A stretch of DNA of 6,571 bases from Spirochaeta sp. Lineage in GTDB: Bacteria; Spirochaetota; Spirochaetia; UBA9216. The translations under genes were made by a program, and so were the position numbers. The notes below the pieces were generated by a model that was given only the letters and a program-made list of their open reading frames with translations, searched no databases and was not told the origin of the DNA. The stretch covers positions 1 through 6,571 of the forward strand of contig DMKD01000197.1 of NCBI GenBank assembly GCA_003454605.1, in the 5' to 3' direction. This document shows, one piece after another, positions 1-6,498 of this stretch. Position 1 is the stretch's first letter. Each line of letters begins with the position of its first letter.

Positions 1-761
1 GTGAAGTTCTTCTTAAGGTGCGCGATATGACTCTTCCCCGTGTCGGCGGAGGATATACCCTCGATCATGTTTCTTTCGAAGTGAAGGAAGGCGAGGTTCT
101 GGGCATATACGGTCTTATGGGAGCCGGCCGTACCGAGCTGCTTGAGAGCATAATGGGAGCTGTTGAAAAAACAACCGGAGACATATGGCTTAATGGCGAG
201 CAAATAGACAAACTTGATACAAAAGAACGGATCGAACGCGGTCTGGTCTTAATACCTGAAGAACGGCAGCGTCAGGGATTATTTCTGAATCTGGCTGTCG
301 ATCAAAATTTGACAATGTCGAGTCTGAAGGCTTTTACTAAAATATTTCACTTAAACAAGGCGGAAGAAGAGCGATTAGTACTTGATTCAATCAAGCAGAT
401 AGCAATTAAGGTTGCAAGCCCACAGATATCAATAAATGCACTGTCCGGAGGCAACCAGCAGAAAGTTGTTATAGGAAAAGGGCTTCTGACAAAACCGAAG
501 ATTCTTCTGATGGATGAACCCACGCGGGGCATTGATGTAGGAGCAAAGTCAGATGTTTTTGAGATAACGAATAAAATGGCAAATGATAAATTCGGTATCG
601 TATTGGTATCATCAGAACTCGAAGAGATATTCTCAATGTCCGACCGGATAATAGTTCTTTCAAAAGGAAAGGTAACCGGTATTTTTGACAGGACTGAAGC
701 CACCGAAGAAAAGGTCAGAAAGGCTTCAGAGATCGGTCACGGTATTACTTCAATAGCTTAA
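1..761 (+). CDS. Sugar ABC transporter ATP-binding protein (RbsA/MglA type), C-terminal part
   Basis: This is the second nucleotide-binding domain of a CUT2-family sugar importer ATPase, a cytoplasmic protein that powers uptake through the permease encoded next. The gene is cut by the left window edge: the frame is open from position 3 and reads EVLLKVRDM, so the GTG at 18 is internal and not a start. Proteins of this family are usually about 500 residues with two ABC domains, so roughly the first half is missing here. Visible motifs are the degenerate Walker A typical of the second domain (GLMGAGRTE, about 111-137), the PEERQRQGL segment, the signature ALSGGNQQKV (438-467), Walker B LLMDEPTRGIDVGAK (504-548) and VSSELEE, where Ser takes the usual H-loop His position, as is common in this family. 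The stop lies 21 bases before the permease start, which suggests one operon. The substrate cannot be told from this part. Confidence 0.95.
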   Translation, partial: EVLLKVRDMTLPRVGGGYTLDHVSFEVKEGEVLGIYGLMGAGRTELLESIMGAVEKTTGDIWLNGEQIDKLDTKERIERGLVLIPEERQRQGLFLNLAVDQNLTMSSLKAFTKIFHLNKAEEERLVLDSIKQIAIKVASPQISINALSGGNQQKVVIGKGLLTKPKILLMDEPTRGIDVGAKSDVFEITNKMANDKFGIVLVSSELEEIFSMSDRIIVLSKGKVTGIFDRTEATEEKVRKASEIGHGITSIA

Positions 762-782
762 GAAGGGAGGAACAGGAAAATT

Positions 783-1841
783 ATGGTTACTAAAAAGAAA
801 TTAGGCGGGGATTTTTCCGTAGGAATGCTTCTGCTCAAGCTTAGAACTCTGATCGCTTTTTTCGGAGTTCTTATTGTATTTGCGATTATTGCACCGAATT
901 TTATGTCGGTTGCGAATCTTATAGCGATGGCGAAACACTCTGCCATCTGGGCAATCCTGGCCATGGGAATGACCTTTGTAATCCTTGGAGACGGCATTGA
1001 CCTGTCAATAGGTTCGGTTGTCGGTTTCTGCGGAATGATTGCCGGCGGATTATTAGTCGAAGGTTTAAGACTTCCGATGTTCGATGCTGTCATCTTTTTT
1101 CATACTCCGATGATCATCCTCATCGTACTGCTCATTGGTGTGGCACTTGGAGCAGTTAACGGATTGCTGATAACAAGATTGAATGTTACACCCTTCATTG
1201 CAACCCTCGGCGTGATGTACATGGCACGCGGTTTTGCGATGCTTCGTTCAGGAGGTAAAACTTTCCCGAATCTTGTCGGTGATCCTGCTCTTGGAAACAC
1301 CGGTTTCCCGATTCTTGGCGCGGGAACAATTCTTGGAATACCGCTGGTAGTCTGGATTGCAATCGTTCTGGTTTTGATATCAGCATATGTTTCAAAGAAA
1401 ACACCGCTCGGCCGCCATGTATTTGCTGTGGGCGGTAATGCTGATGCGGCTAAACTGTCTGGAATCAGGGTGCGCTGGATTAAAATGTTTACCTATATGT
1501 TTTCAGGGTTCACAGCAGCTCTTACAGGGCTGGTGCTTACTTCACAGCTGGTTGCGTCACATCCTGCAACAGGCGAGTCATACGAACTTACAACCATCGC
1601 CGCGGTAGTACTAGGTGGTACATCAATGTCCGGAGGCCGCGGCTCAATCGGCGGTTCAGTTATCGGCGCATTGATACTCGGTGTTCTCAACGACGGGCTG
1701 GTAATGGTCGGTGTTTCATCGTTCTGGCAGACTGTAATCAGGGGATTCGTCGTAGTCATTGCGGTTGTTGTTGATCAGTTCCAGCTTAAAAAGCAGAATG
1801 AAGCAGCTCTCAAGCAGCAGAAAGGTTCCGATACCGAATAA
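783..1841 (+). CDS. Sugar ABC transporter permease (RbsC/MglC/XylH type, CUT2 family)
   Basis: This is the inner-membrane channel subunit of a sugar or polyol importer and should form a homodimer with the preceding ATPase and a periplasmic binding protein. It has 352 residues, close to the usual 320-350. Family landmarks are the first membrane segment (about 22-40), the GMTFVILGDGIDLSIGS motif (62-78), LGAVNGLLITRLNVTPFIATLG (122-143), the cytoplasmic coupling loop GRHVFAVGGNADAAKLSGI (210-228) and the C-terminal VVLGGTSMSGGRGSIGGSVIG segment (275-295). The motif usually written TGGIDLS reads GDGIDLS here, a small departure from the commonest form. The start at 783 is preceded by GGGAGG (765-770), a clear if slightly distant ribosome binding site. 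The C-terminus is hydrophilic (KKQNEAALKQQK). Ribose, galactose, xylose, erythritol and related substrates are all possible, so I give no gene symbol. Confidence 0.95.
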   Translation: MVTKKKLGGDFSVGMLLLKLRTLIAFFGVLIVFAIIAPNFMSVANLIAMAKHSAIWAILAMGMTFVILGDGIDLSIGSVVGFCGMIAGGLLVEGLRLPMFDAVIFFHTPMIILIVLLIGVALGAVNGLLITRLNVTPFIATLGVMYMARGFAMLRSGGKTFPNLVGDPALGNTGFPILGAGTILGIPLVVWIAIVLVLISAYVSKKTPLGRHVFAVGGNADAAKLSGIRVRWIKMFTYMFSGFTAALTGLVLTSQLVASHPATGESYELTTIAAVVLGGTSMSGGRGSIGGSVIGALILGVLNDGLVMVGVSSFWQTVIRGFVVVIAVVVDQFQLKKQNEAALKQQKGSDTE

Positions 1842-1858
1842 GCACTGGAGAAAGTGCT
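1841..1858 (+). other. Small hairpin at the end of the permease gene
   Basis: AGCACT (1841-1846) and AGTGCT (1853-1858) form a perfect 6-base-pair stem with the 6-base loop GGAGAA. It begins on the last base of the permease stop codon and precedes the terminator-like hairpin. There is no U-run after it, so it is not a terminator by itself. It could protect the 3' end of the transporter mRNA, or it could be chance. Confidence 0.4.
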
Positions 1859-1865
1859 GCGCATG

Positions 1866-1896
1866 AACCGGCGGAGTAAAACCTGCCGGTTTTTTC
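1866..1896 (+). terminator. Probable rho-independent terminator of the sugar transporter operon
   Basis: AACCGGC (1866-1872) pairs with GCCGGTT (1885-1891) across a 12-base loop, in which GG/CT could add two pairs. The stem is followed directly by a T-run (1890-1895), the canonical form of an intrinsic terminator. It lies 24 bases after the permease stop and separates the transporter genes from leuC, so the two groups are probably separate transcription units. Its 3' arm can also pair with downstream sequence (1901-1910), which would disrupt this hairpin. Confidence 0.7.
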
Positions 1897-1910
1897 TTGT
1901 CCGGCAGGTT
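1880..1910. promoter_or_regulatory. Second hairpin overlapping the terminator (mutually exclusive fold)
   Basis: AACCTGCCGG (1880-1889) and CCGGCAGGTT (1901-1910) are perfect 10-base inverted repeats with an 11-base loop that holds the T-run of the terminator. Because 1885-1889 belongs to both hairpins, an RNA can form one or the other but not both. On the plus strand no U-run follows this second stem. On the minus strand a short U-run (1881-1878) follows it, so the pair may serve as a bidirectional terminator. A regulatory switch is also possible but unproven. Confidence 0.5.
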
Positions 1911-1917
1911 TCCCCTC

Positions 1918-1962
1918 TGTACAGAAAATCTTATATTATTGATAATATAAAGCGGATGTACA
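1918..1962. promoter_or_regulatory. Nested inverted repeats in the leuC leader (operator or RNA stem-loop candidate)
   Basis: The centre is a 9-base inverted repeat with a 2-base loop, TTATATTAT-TG-ATAATATAA (1931-1950). It is flanked by two copies of the palindrome TGTACA (1918-1923 and 1957-1962), placed almost symmetrically about the same centre. In RNA the two TGTACA copies can pair as an outer stem. The right copy ends two bases before AGGAGG of leuC. The element also contains -10-like AT-rich hexamers (TATATT at 1932-1937), but no convincing -35 box accompanies them. It could be the leuC promoter and operator or a translation-controlling stem-loop. I recognise no known regulator site with confidence. 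Confidence 0.45.
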
Positions 1963-1964
1963 TT

Positions 1965-1970
1965 AGGAGG
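1965..1970 (+). promoter_or_regulatory. Ribosome binding site of leuC
   Basis: AGGAGG is a consensus Shine-Dalgarno sequence. It is 5 bases before the ATG at 1976 and 11 bases before a second in-frame ATG at 1982, since the protein begins MGMNLF. Both spacings can work. The family's N-terminus (E. coli LeuC begins MAKTLYEK) fits either start, and the first ATG is used here. Confidence 0.8.
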
Positions 1971-1975
1971 CAATT

Positions 1976-3376
1976 ATGGGAATGAATCTGTTTAACAAGG
2001 TGTGGGATCTGCACAGGGTGAAAACCCTCGATTCAGGTCTCGATCAGTTATTTATAGGATTACATCTTATTCATGAAGTAACCTCACCACAGGCATTCTC
2101 AATGATAGAAGAACGCGGGCTGAGCGTAAAATATCCGGATCGTACCTTCGCCACCGTTGATCATATCGTCCCCACACTCGATCAGTCCCGCCCCTTTCAG
2201 GATCCTCTTGCTGAGAAAATGATTCAGGCTCTTGAAGATAATACAAAGAGGCACGGCATATCACTTTTTGATACTGAAAATGAAAATCAGGGAATAGTCC
2301 ATATTATCGGTCCCGAGCTTGGTTTAACTCAGCCCGGGATGACCATTGCCTGCGGAGATTCTCACACCTCAACCCATGGTGCCTTTGGTTCAATCGCTCT
2401 CGGAGTCGGTACTTCGCAAATCAGGGATATACTTGCAACACAGACAATTGCAATCTCAAGACCGAAGGTCAGATTGATTGAAGTAAGCGGAACCCTTGCT
2501 GAAGGTGTAACAGCTAAAGACATCATTCTTAAAATTATCTGTGATTTGGGAGTGAACGGCGGTATAGGCTATGCATATGAATACTGCGGGCCTGTTATTG
2601 AAGCGCTGAGTATGGAAGAGCGGATGACGATCTGTAATATGAGTATCGAAGGCGGTGCGAGGGTAGGCTATATCAATCCGGATGAAACTACTTTTGAATA
2701 TCTGAAAGACAGACCCTATGTTCCTCAGGCTGAAGCCTTTGATGAGGCTCTGAAGAATTGGAAGAGTATAGCCTCCGATTCTGATGCTGAATATGATGAT
2801 GTCTACAGACTTGATGTGTCTGGGCTGTCGCCGATGGTGACCTGGGGAATAAATCCAGGGCAGGGGATTGGTATTGATGAGAACCTGCCTCTGCTGAAAA
2901 ATCTGGATGCCGAGGCAGCTGAAGTAGCGTCAAAGGCTTACAGTCACATGGGGTTCAGCGAGGGTACGGCGGTACTCGGACAGCCCATAGATGCAGCATT
3001 CATAGGCTCATGTACTAACGGTAGAATTTCTGACCTGCGCGCTGCAGCTGCGGTTGTGAAAGGACGTAAGGTAGCCCATACTGTTCGTGCGATTGTTGTG
3101 CCGGGTTCAAAACATGTTGCTGTTCAGGCTGAAAAAGAAGGACTCGATAAAATATTTACTGAAGCAGGTTTTCAATGGCGCAACGCGGGATGCTCAATGT
3201 GCCTGGCTATGAATCCGGATAAGCTCAAAGGCCGCGAACTCTGTGCCAGCTCCTCCAACCGCAATTTCATCGGCCGCCAGGGATCGCCTACAGGTCGAAC
3301 AATGCTGATGAGTCCGCAGATGGCAGCAGCAGCAGCCGTCTCGGGGAAGATCGTTGACGTAAGGAATATGAAATGA
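1976..3376 (+). CDS. leuC: 3-isopropylmalate dehydratase large subunit
   Basis: This is the large, Fe-S-bearing subunit of isopropylmalate isomerase, which converts 2-isopropylmalate to 3-isopropylmalate in leucine synthesis in the cytoplasm. It has 466 residues, the usual length of the bacterial LeuC class typified by E. coli. The three [4Fe-4S] ligands are visible as Cys346 (FIGSCTNGR) and Cys406 and Cys409 (AGCSMCLAMNPD), with the spacing found in E. coli LeuC. Other family landmarks are VDHIVPT (61-67), CGDSHTSTHGAFG (126-138), NMSIEGGAR (221-229), PDETTFEYLKDRPY (235-248) and the C-terminal SNRNFIGRQG (427-436). The stop overlaps the leuD start as ATGA, so the two are translationally coupled. 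Citramalate-derived substrates in isoleucine synthesis are also handled by LeuCD in some bacteria. No leuA or leuB is present in the window. All key residues seen are intact. Confidence 0.97.
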   Translation: MGMNLFNKVWDLHRVKTLDSGLDQLFIGLHLIHEVTSPQAFSMIEERGLSVKYPDRTFATVDHIVPTLDQSRPFQDPLAEKMIQALEDNTKRHGISLFDTENENQGIVHIIGPELGLTQPGMTIACGDSHTSTHGAFGSIALGVGTSQIRDILATQTIAISRPKVRLIEVSGTLAEGVTAKDIILKIICDLGVNGGIGYAYEYCGPVIEALSMEERMTICNMSIEGGARVGYINPDETTFEYLKDRPYVPQAEAFDEALKNWKSIASDSDAEYDDVYRLDVSGLSPMVTWGINPGQGIGIDENLPLLKNLDAEAAEVASKAYSHMGFSEGTAVLGQPIDAAFIGSCTNGRISDLRAAAAVVKGRKVAHTVRAIVVPGSKHVAVQAEKEGLDKIFTEAGFQWRNAGCSMCLAMNPDKLKGRELCASSSNRNFIGRQGSPTGRTMLMSPQMAAAAAVSGKIVDVRNMK

Positions 3377-3957
3377 AGATTGAAAATACTTCCGGGAAAT
3401 GTATAGTAGTTCGAGGCAATGAAATTGATACCGATCGAATTATTCCGGCCCGATTTATGAAGGTTGTCTCTTTCAAAGGCTTGAGAGAGGCGGCATTTTA
3501 TGATGAAAGATATGACGCAGATGGTGGATTAAAAACTCATCCGTTCAATGACGAACAGTACAATGGCGCATCGATCCTGCTTGTTAATAAGAATTTCGGC
3601 TGCGGGTCTTCACGTGAACATGCGCCCCAGGCCCTGATGCGCTGGGGTATAAAGGCAATAATAGGTGAATCATTTGCTGAAATCTTCGTCGGAAACTGCA
3701 CTTCGATGGGTATTCCTACGGCTGCTGTTTCTGCTGATGATATTGAGGCCCTTATGCGGAAAGCTGAGGAGCAGCCTGACGTTGTGATGTCTCTTGATAT
3801 CAGCTCGGAGGAAATCAGATTTGGAGATATAATCCTCCATGCCGGTATGAATCCGGCAATCCGAAAAGCTATGCTTTCTGGAAGCTGGGATTCAACAGAG
3901 ATCCTCCTTGAGGCAGATTCGCTTATAAGGTGGCTCGATAATGAACTACCGTATTAG
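3373..3957 (+). CDS. leuD: 3-isopropylmalate dehydratase small subunit
   Basis: This is the small subunit (swivel domain) that joins LeuC to form the active isomerase and helps set its substrate specificity. It has 194 residues against about 200 for E. coli LeuD. Family motifs are GNEIDTDRIIPARFMK (15-30), the substrate-loop region NFGCGSSREHAP (74-85) and GESFAEIFVGNC (98-109). The position after SREHAP that is often Trp is Gln86 here. The start ATG at 3373 overlaps the leuC stop by four bases and is preceded by AAGGAA (3361-3366) at 6-base spacing. The last 17 bases overlap the start of the DUF1499 gene, so a three-gene operon is likely. Nothing in the sequence suggests loss of function. 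Confidence 0.96.
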   Translation: MKIENTSGKCIVVRGNEIDTDRIIPARFMKVVSFKGLREAAFYDERYDADGGLKTHPFNDEQYNGASILLVNKNFGCGSSREHAPQALMRWGIKAIIGESFAEIFVGNCTSMGIPTAAVSADDIEALMRKAEEQPDVVMSLDISSEEIRFGDIILHAGMNPAIRKAMLSGSWDSTEILLEADSLIRWLDNELPY

Positions 3958-4398
3958 TTTACTGACTGTTGCCTGCATAATCTTTTTAGGGAGCTGTACA
4001 CATGCATCAGGGAATTCAGAATTTGTAAGATTCAGTGGATGCCCGGATTCTCCCAACTGTGTTTCATCTCTCGCCCCGCCGGTTGATGAAGAGCACTATA
4101 TTGAACCTTAATTCTCGATTCCGAACTGACCGCTGTATTTGCAGGTATTTGTTCCTATCTTTCGGCTCAGTCTGATGCAGAAATAATCGTAGCAGAGGAT
4201 GATGAGTACATTCATGCGGTGTATACGTCTAAAATATTCCGGTTTAAAGACGATGTTGAATTCGCCTTCAGAAAATCCGGTGACGGCAGCATAATTGTAG
4301 ACATTCAATCGAGATCCAGAATCGGATATTCGGATATGGGCGTTAACAGAAACAGAATGGAAGAAATCAGGAAAACTCTCCCGAATTATATCAAATAA
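3941..4398 (+). pseudogene. DUF1499-family lipoprotein gene broken by a frameshift
   Basis: The gene starts at ATG 3941, inside the end of leuD, with AAGGTGG (3927-3933) 7 bases upstream. The first 56 codons give a lipoprotein-like signal (MNYRISLLTVACIIFLGSC, lipobox LGSC, Cys19), then CPDSPNCVSS and HYIEP, which are hallmarks of DUF1499 proteins, ending at TAA 4109-4111. The rest continues in the frame one base back: from 4108 it reads LILDSELTAVF and runs for 96 codons to TAA 4396-4398, through DDEYIHAVYTSKIFRFKDDVEF and SRIGYSDMGVNRNRMEEIR, also typical of DUF1499. The rejoined product is about 152 residues. The downstream frame has a TGA at 4102-4104, so the lesion lies within about 4105-4111, most simply loss of one T (CCTTTA to CCTTA). 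No slippery heptamer is visible. The function of DUF1499 proteins is unknown. A sequencing error is a real alternative to a true pseudogene. Confidence 0.85.
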
Positions 4399-4404
4399 TC
4401 TGCT

Positions 4405-6381
4405 TCAGTTATCAGACACTTCTATCTTCAGCTTTTTGAAGGTATCGGAAACCTTGAGGAAGGCGTCCACGATATCCGGATCAAAATGTTTTCCGCTTTC
4501 AGTTCTAATCATTTCAACTGTTTTTTCATGAGTGATAGGTGATTTATATACCCTTTCGGAAGTAAGCGCGTCATATACATCCGATACCGCTGTTATCCGT
4601 GACGATAATGGTATCTCCTTTCCGCTCAGGCCATAGGGATAGCCGCTGCCGTCCCATTTTTCATGGTGCATATAGGCAATATCCTTTGCCAATGTTAAAA
4701 AGGTCTTTTCCTTGAGATCCTTTTCTATGGAAGTAAGAGTATCTCCGCCGATTAGCGTATGTAGTTTAATTTTTTCAAATTCTTTTGCTGTAAGAGCTCC
4801 TGGTTTAAGCAGGATTGAGTCGGGGACTCCGACTTTCCCAATGTCATGTAAAATAGAAGATAAGTAAAGATCCTCAATATATTCATCAGTTATGTAATCA
4901 TGATAGTATTCACTTTTAGCTAATTCAGAAGCGAGAAGGACATTATATTCCTGAATGCGATTCAGGTGTGCTCCTGTATCAGAATCTCTATATTCTGCAA
5001 TTTTTGCCAGGCCATGGATGATTGCCGAACGTGCAACCAGGAGGTCCTGGTTGGATTTTCTTAGCTCTTCTTCAATTATGAGTCTGTTTTCAATCTCCTG
5101 TAGATATTCTATATTTCTCAGCTCAAGCTGGTGCTTCTGTCTTGATATTAATGAATGGGCATTGAAAAAACTCATTGAGAGAATATGATCCTGAAAAAGG
5201 ATGAAAATCAGCATTCCAAAAGGAATCATATAAAATGTATTTAATTTTCCTATAGAATACAAAATATCATTTAATACCGTAAAATATAGAATTAAACCGC
5301 CCACTAAGAGAATAAGGGCATTTTTATTCCGTTTTCGGATATTATTGATAAGAATCCAAATAATCTGTACTCCGGCAATAAAAAGTAGAACCTGAAATAT
5401 AGCTATCAGCCATGAATTGATTATCGGAGGAAGAAAGAATGCTGAAAATGAAAAGGTAACTGCAATAACTGCTGCTGTTTTCAATTCATATTTGAAGAAA
5501 CACCCCTTAAAAAGAGTATTAATAAAAGACATGAACAAAAGTAAACCGATATAAACTGTCGACAGCTCAAGTCCATGTCGTATTGTCCAGCTTAGGCCAG
5601 GGAAATACTGCAGCAGGTATGGTGCACCTCCCTGCACGAGTACCCTTAGTGCAATAACAATACAAAATAAGCTGAAGAATTGATTCACTCTTTCTTTATA
5701 CCGACTGATATACAGCATGGCATAAGAGATACTCATTATTATAAATGCCCCGAACATGAAATAATCCTGCCGGCTTTTTCTTTGAACAAGCTTCCTAATC
5801 TGCTGTTCAGAGCCGAATATGAGATCGCTCCATGGACCTCCCTTTCGTGAGTGATAATTTGATACTCTAATTATAATTTCGAGATTATTACTATCGGCTT
5901 TAAGATCAATAACATTGAGAAGGGTGGAGCCTTCGCTTGTTTTTCCGGTTATTCCGACTTTTCCTATTTGCCGATATATTTCGCCGTTGATTTCCAATTC
6001 ATATGCAGAATCAATTAACCCCACCTGTAAAGCTATGGGTTCAGACAGAACCCCCAAAAACATGTTAAGCCGGTAGGTGCCGAACCCGAAACCTTTAAGC
6101 TTCTCTCCATTTACTGTATTACCGTTCCATGACTTATAGTCGGTTAGAATCCTTTTGCTCTTATCAACAGTGCCGGAGGTAAAATCATCATGATTGTATA
6201 ACTCCTGCCAGTATAGTTCCCATTCGCCATTAAGTGTGATGGGAGCCTCTTTGCTGTAATCCCAGTTTCTCAGATCTAATACACCATTTTGAGCCGCAGG
6301 TTTTGAGTCAACCTCCTGACTGCATGACAGCGTCAGAGTTGAGAGGAGAAGCAGAAAAGTTACAACTTTAATTTTATTCAC
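4405..6381 (-). CDS. Membrane sensor with 7TMR-DISM module and HD-GYP phosphodiesterase domain
   Basis: This is a predicted cyclic-di-GMP phosphodiesterase in the cytoplasmic membrane. The 658 residues read as follows: a signal peptide (1-19) ending in a lipobox-like LTLSC (Cys20); a periplasmic 7TMR-DISMED2-like domain (about 33-195, with GVLDLRNWDYS, LNGEWELYW and GFGTYRLNM); seven hydrophobic segments (about 207-226, 234-251, 272-290, 302-320, 323-346, 353-372, 383-400); a coiled-coil linker (about 409-450); and an HD-GYP domain (about 452-650). Catalytic-type residues are intact: TGAHLNRI (469-476), HDIGK (512-516), His541, HHE (572-574), GYP (580-582) and Asp601 in SDVYDAL. The start is a GTG at 6381, because an in-frame TAG at 6390-6388 leaves no room for a longer protein and the next Met is residue 108. 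No Shine-Dalgarno sequence precedes it. It converges with the DUF1499 gene, 6 bases apart. The ligand sensed is unknown. Confidence 0.93.
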   Translation of the reverse strand: MNKIKVVTFLLLLSTLTLSCSQEVDSKPAAQNGVLDLRNWDYSKEAPITLNGEWELYWQELYNHDDFTSGTVDKSKRILTDYKSWNGNTVNGEKLKGFGFGTYRLNMFLGVLSEPIALQVGLIDSAYELEINGEIYRQIGKVGITGKTSEGSTLLNVIDLKADSNNLEIIIRVSNYHSRKGGPWSDLIFGSEQQIRKLVQRKSRQDYFMFGAFIIMSISYAMLYISRYKERVNQFFSLFCIVIALRVLVQGGAPYLLQYFPGLSWTIRHGLELSTVYIGLLLFMSFINTLFKGCFFKYELKTAAVIAVTFSFSAFFLPPIINSWLIAIFQVLLFIAGVQIIWILINNIRKRNKNALILLVGGLILYFTVLNDILYSIGKLNTFYMIPFGMLIFILFQDHILSMSFFNAHSLISRQKHQLELRNIEYLQEIENRLIIEEELRKSNQDLLVARSAIIHGLAKIAEYRDSDTGAHLNRIQEYNVLLASELAKSEYYHDYITDEYIEDLYLSSILHDIGKVGVPDSILLKPGALTAKEFEKIKLHTLIGGDTLTSIEKDLKEKTFLTLAKDIAYMHHEKWDGSGYPYGLSGKEIPLSSRITAVSDVYDALTSERVYKSPITHEKTVEMIRTESGKHFDPDIVDAFLKVSDTFKKLKIEVSDN

Positions 6382-6389
6382 TTTAATCT

Positions 6390-6417
6390 ATTATATGAAG
6401 TTTTTATTGATTTTCAA
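6390..6417 (-). promoter_or_regulatory. Sigma-70-type promoter of the HD-GYP gene
   Basis: Read on the minus strand, TTGAAA (6417-6412) and a perfect TATAAT (6395-6390) are separated by 16 bases, with AT-rich sequence upstream that could act as an UP element. Transcription would begin about 7 bases after the -10 box, at or beside the GTG start (6381). This points to a leaderless mRNA and agrees with the absence of a ribosome binding site. Confidence 0.7.
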
Positions 6418-6465
6418 TGAAATTTTAAAAAATGATTAACAATATGAGTGACTTCCTGCTGTCTC

Positions 6466-6498
6466 AGCTTGGCTTCAGCTTGGCTTCAGCCTGGCTTC
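6466..6498. repeat. Three 11-base tandem direct repeats
   Basis: The plus strand shows AGCTTGGCTTC at 6466-6476 and 6477-6487, and AGCCTGGCTTC, with one mismatch, at 6488-6498. On the minus strand the array overlaps the stop codon of the upstream gene, and every unit boundary carries TGA (starting at 6499, 6488, 6477 and 6466). It lies between that gene and the HD-GYP promoter. No hairpin with a U-run is visible, so I do not call it a terminator. Confidence 0.85.

Noticed and set aside
1842..1975. T-box riboswitch or leucine leader-peptide attenuator before leuC
   Set aside because: There is no T-box motif and no short frame with a Leu-codon run. The only U-run hairpin is far upstream, close to the transporter stop, and fits an operon terminator better.
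1976..3376. Aconitase or homoaconitase instead of LeuC
   Set aside because: The length of 466, the Cys346/406/409 spacing, the SNRNFIGRQG end and the adjacent separate LeuD subunit fit bacterial LeuC. Aconitases are larger single-chain proteins.
4100..4115. Programmed -1 frameshifting as the explanation for the split DUF1499 gene
   Set aside because: The junction ACCTTAATT has no X XXY YYZ slippery heptamer, and slipping back one base from CCT to ACC would mispair. A lost T explains it more simply.
4108..4308. A 66-codon minus-strand frame starting MNVYNYAAVTGF
   Set aside because: It is antisense to the conserved second half of the DUF1499 gene, whose plus-strand reading carries clear family motifs. 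It has no ribosome binding site that I could see.
4955..5188. A 77-codon plus-strand frame inside the HD-GYP gene
   Set aside because: It is a shadow of the strongly supported minus-strand coding region, which encodes the coiled coil and the start of the HD-GYP domain.
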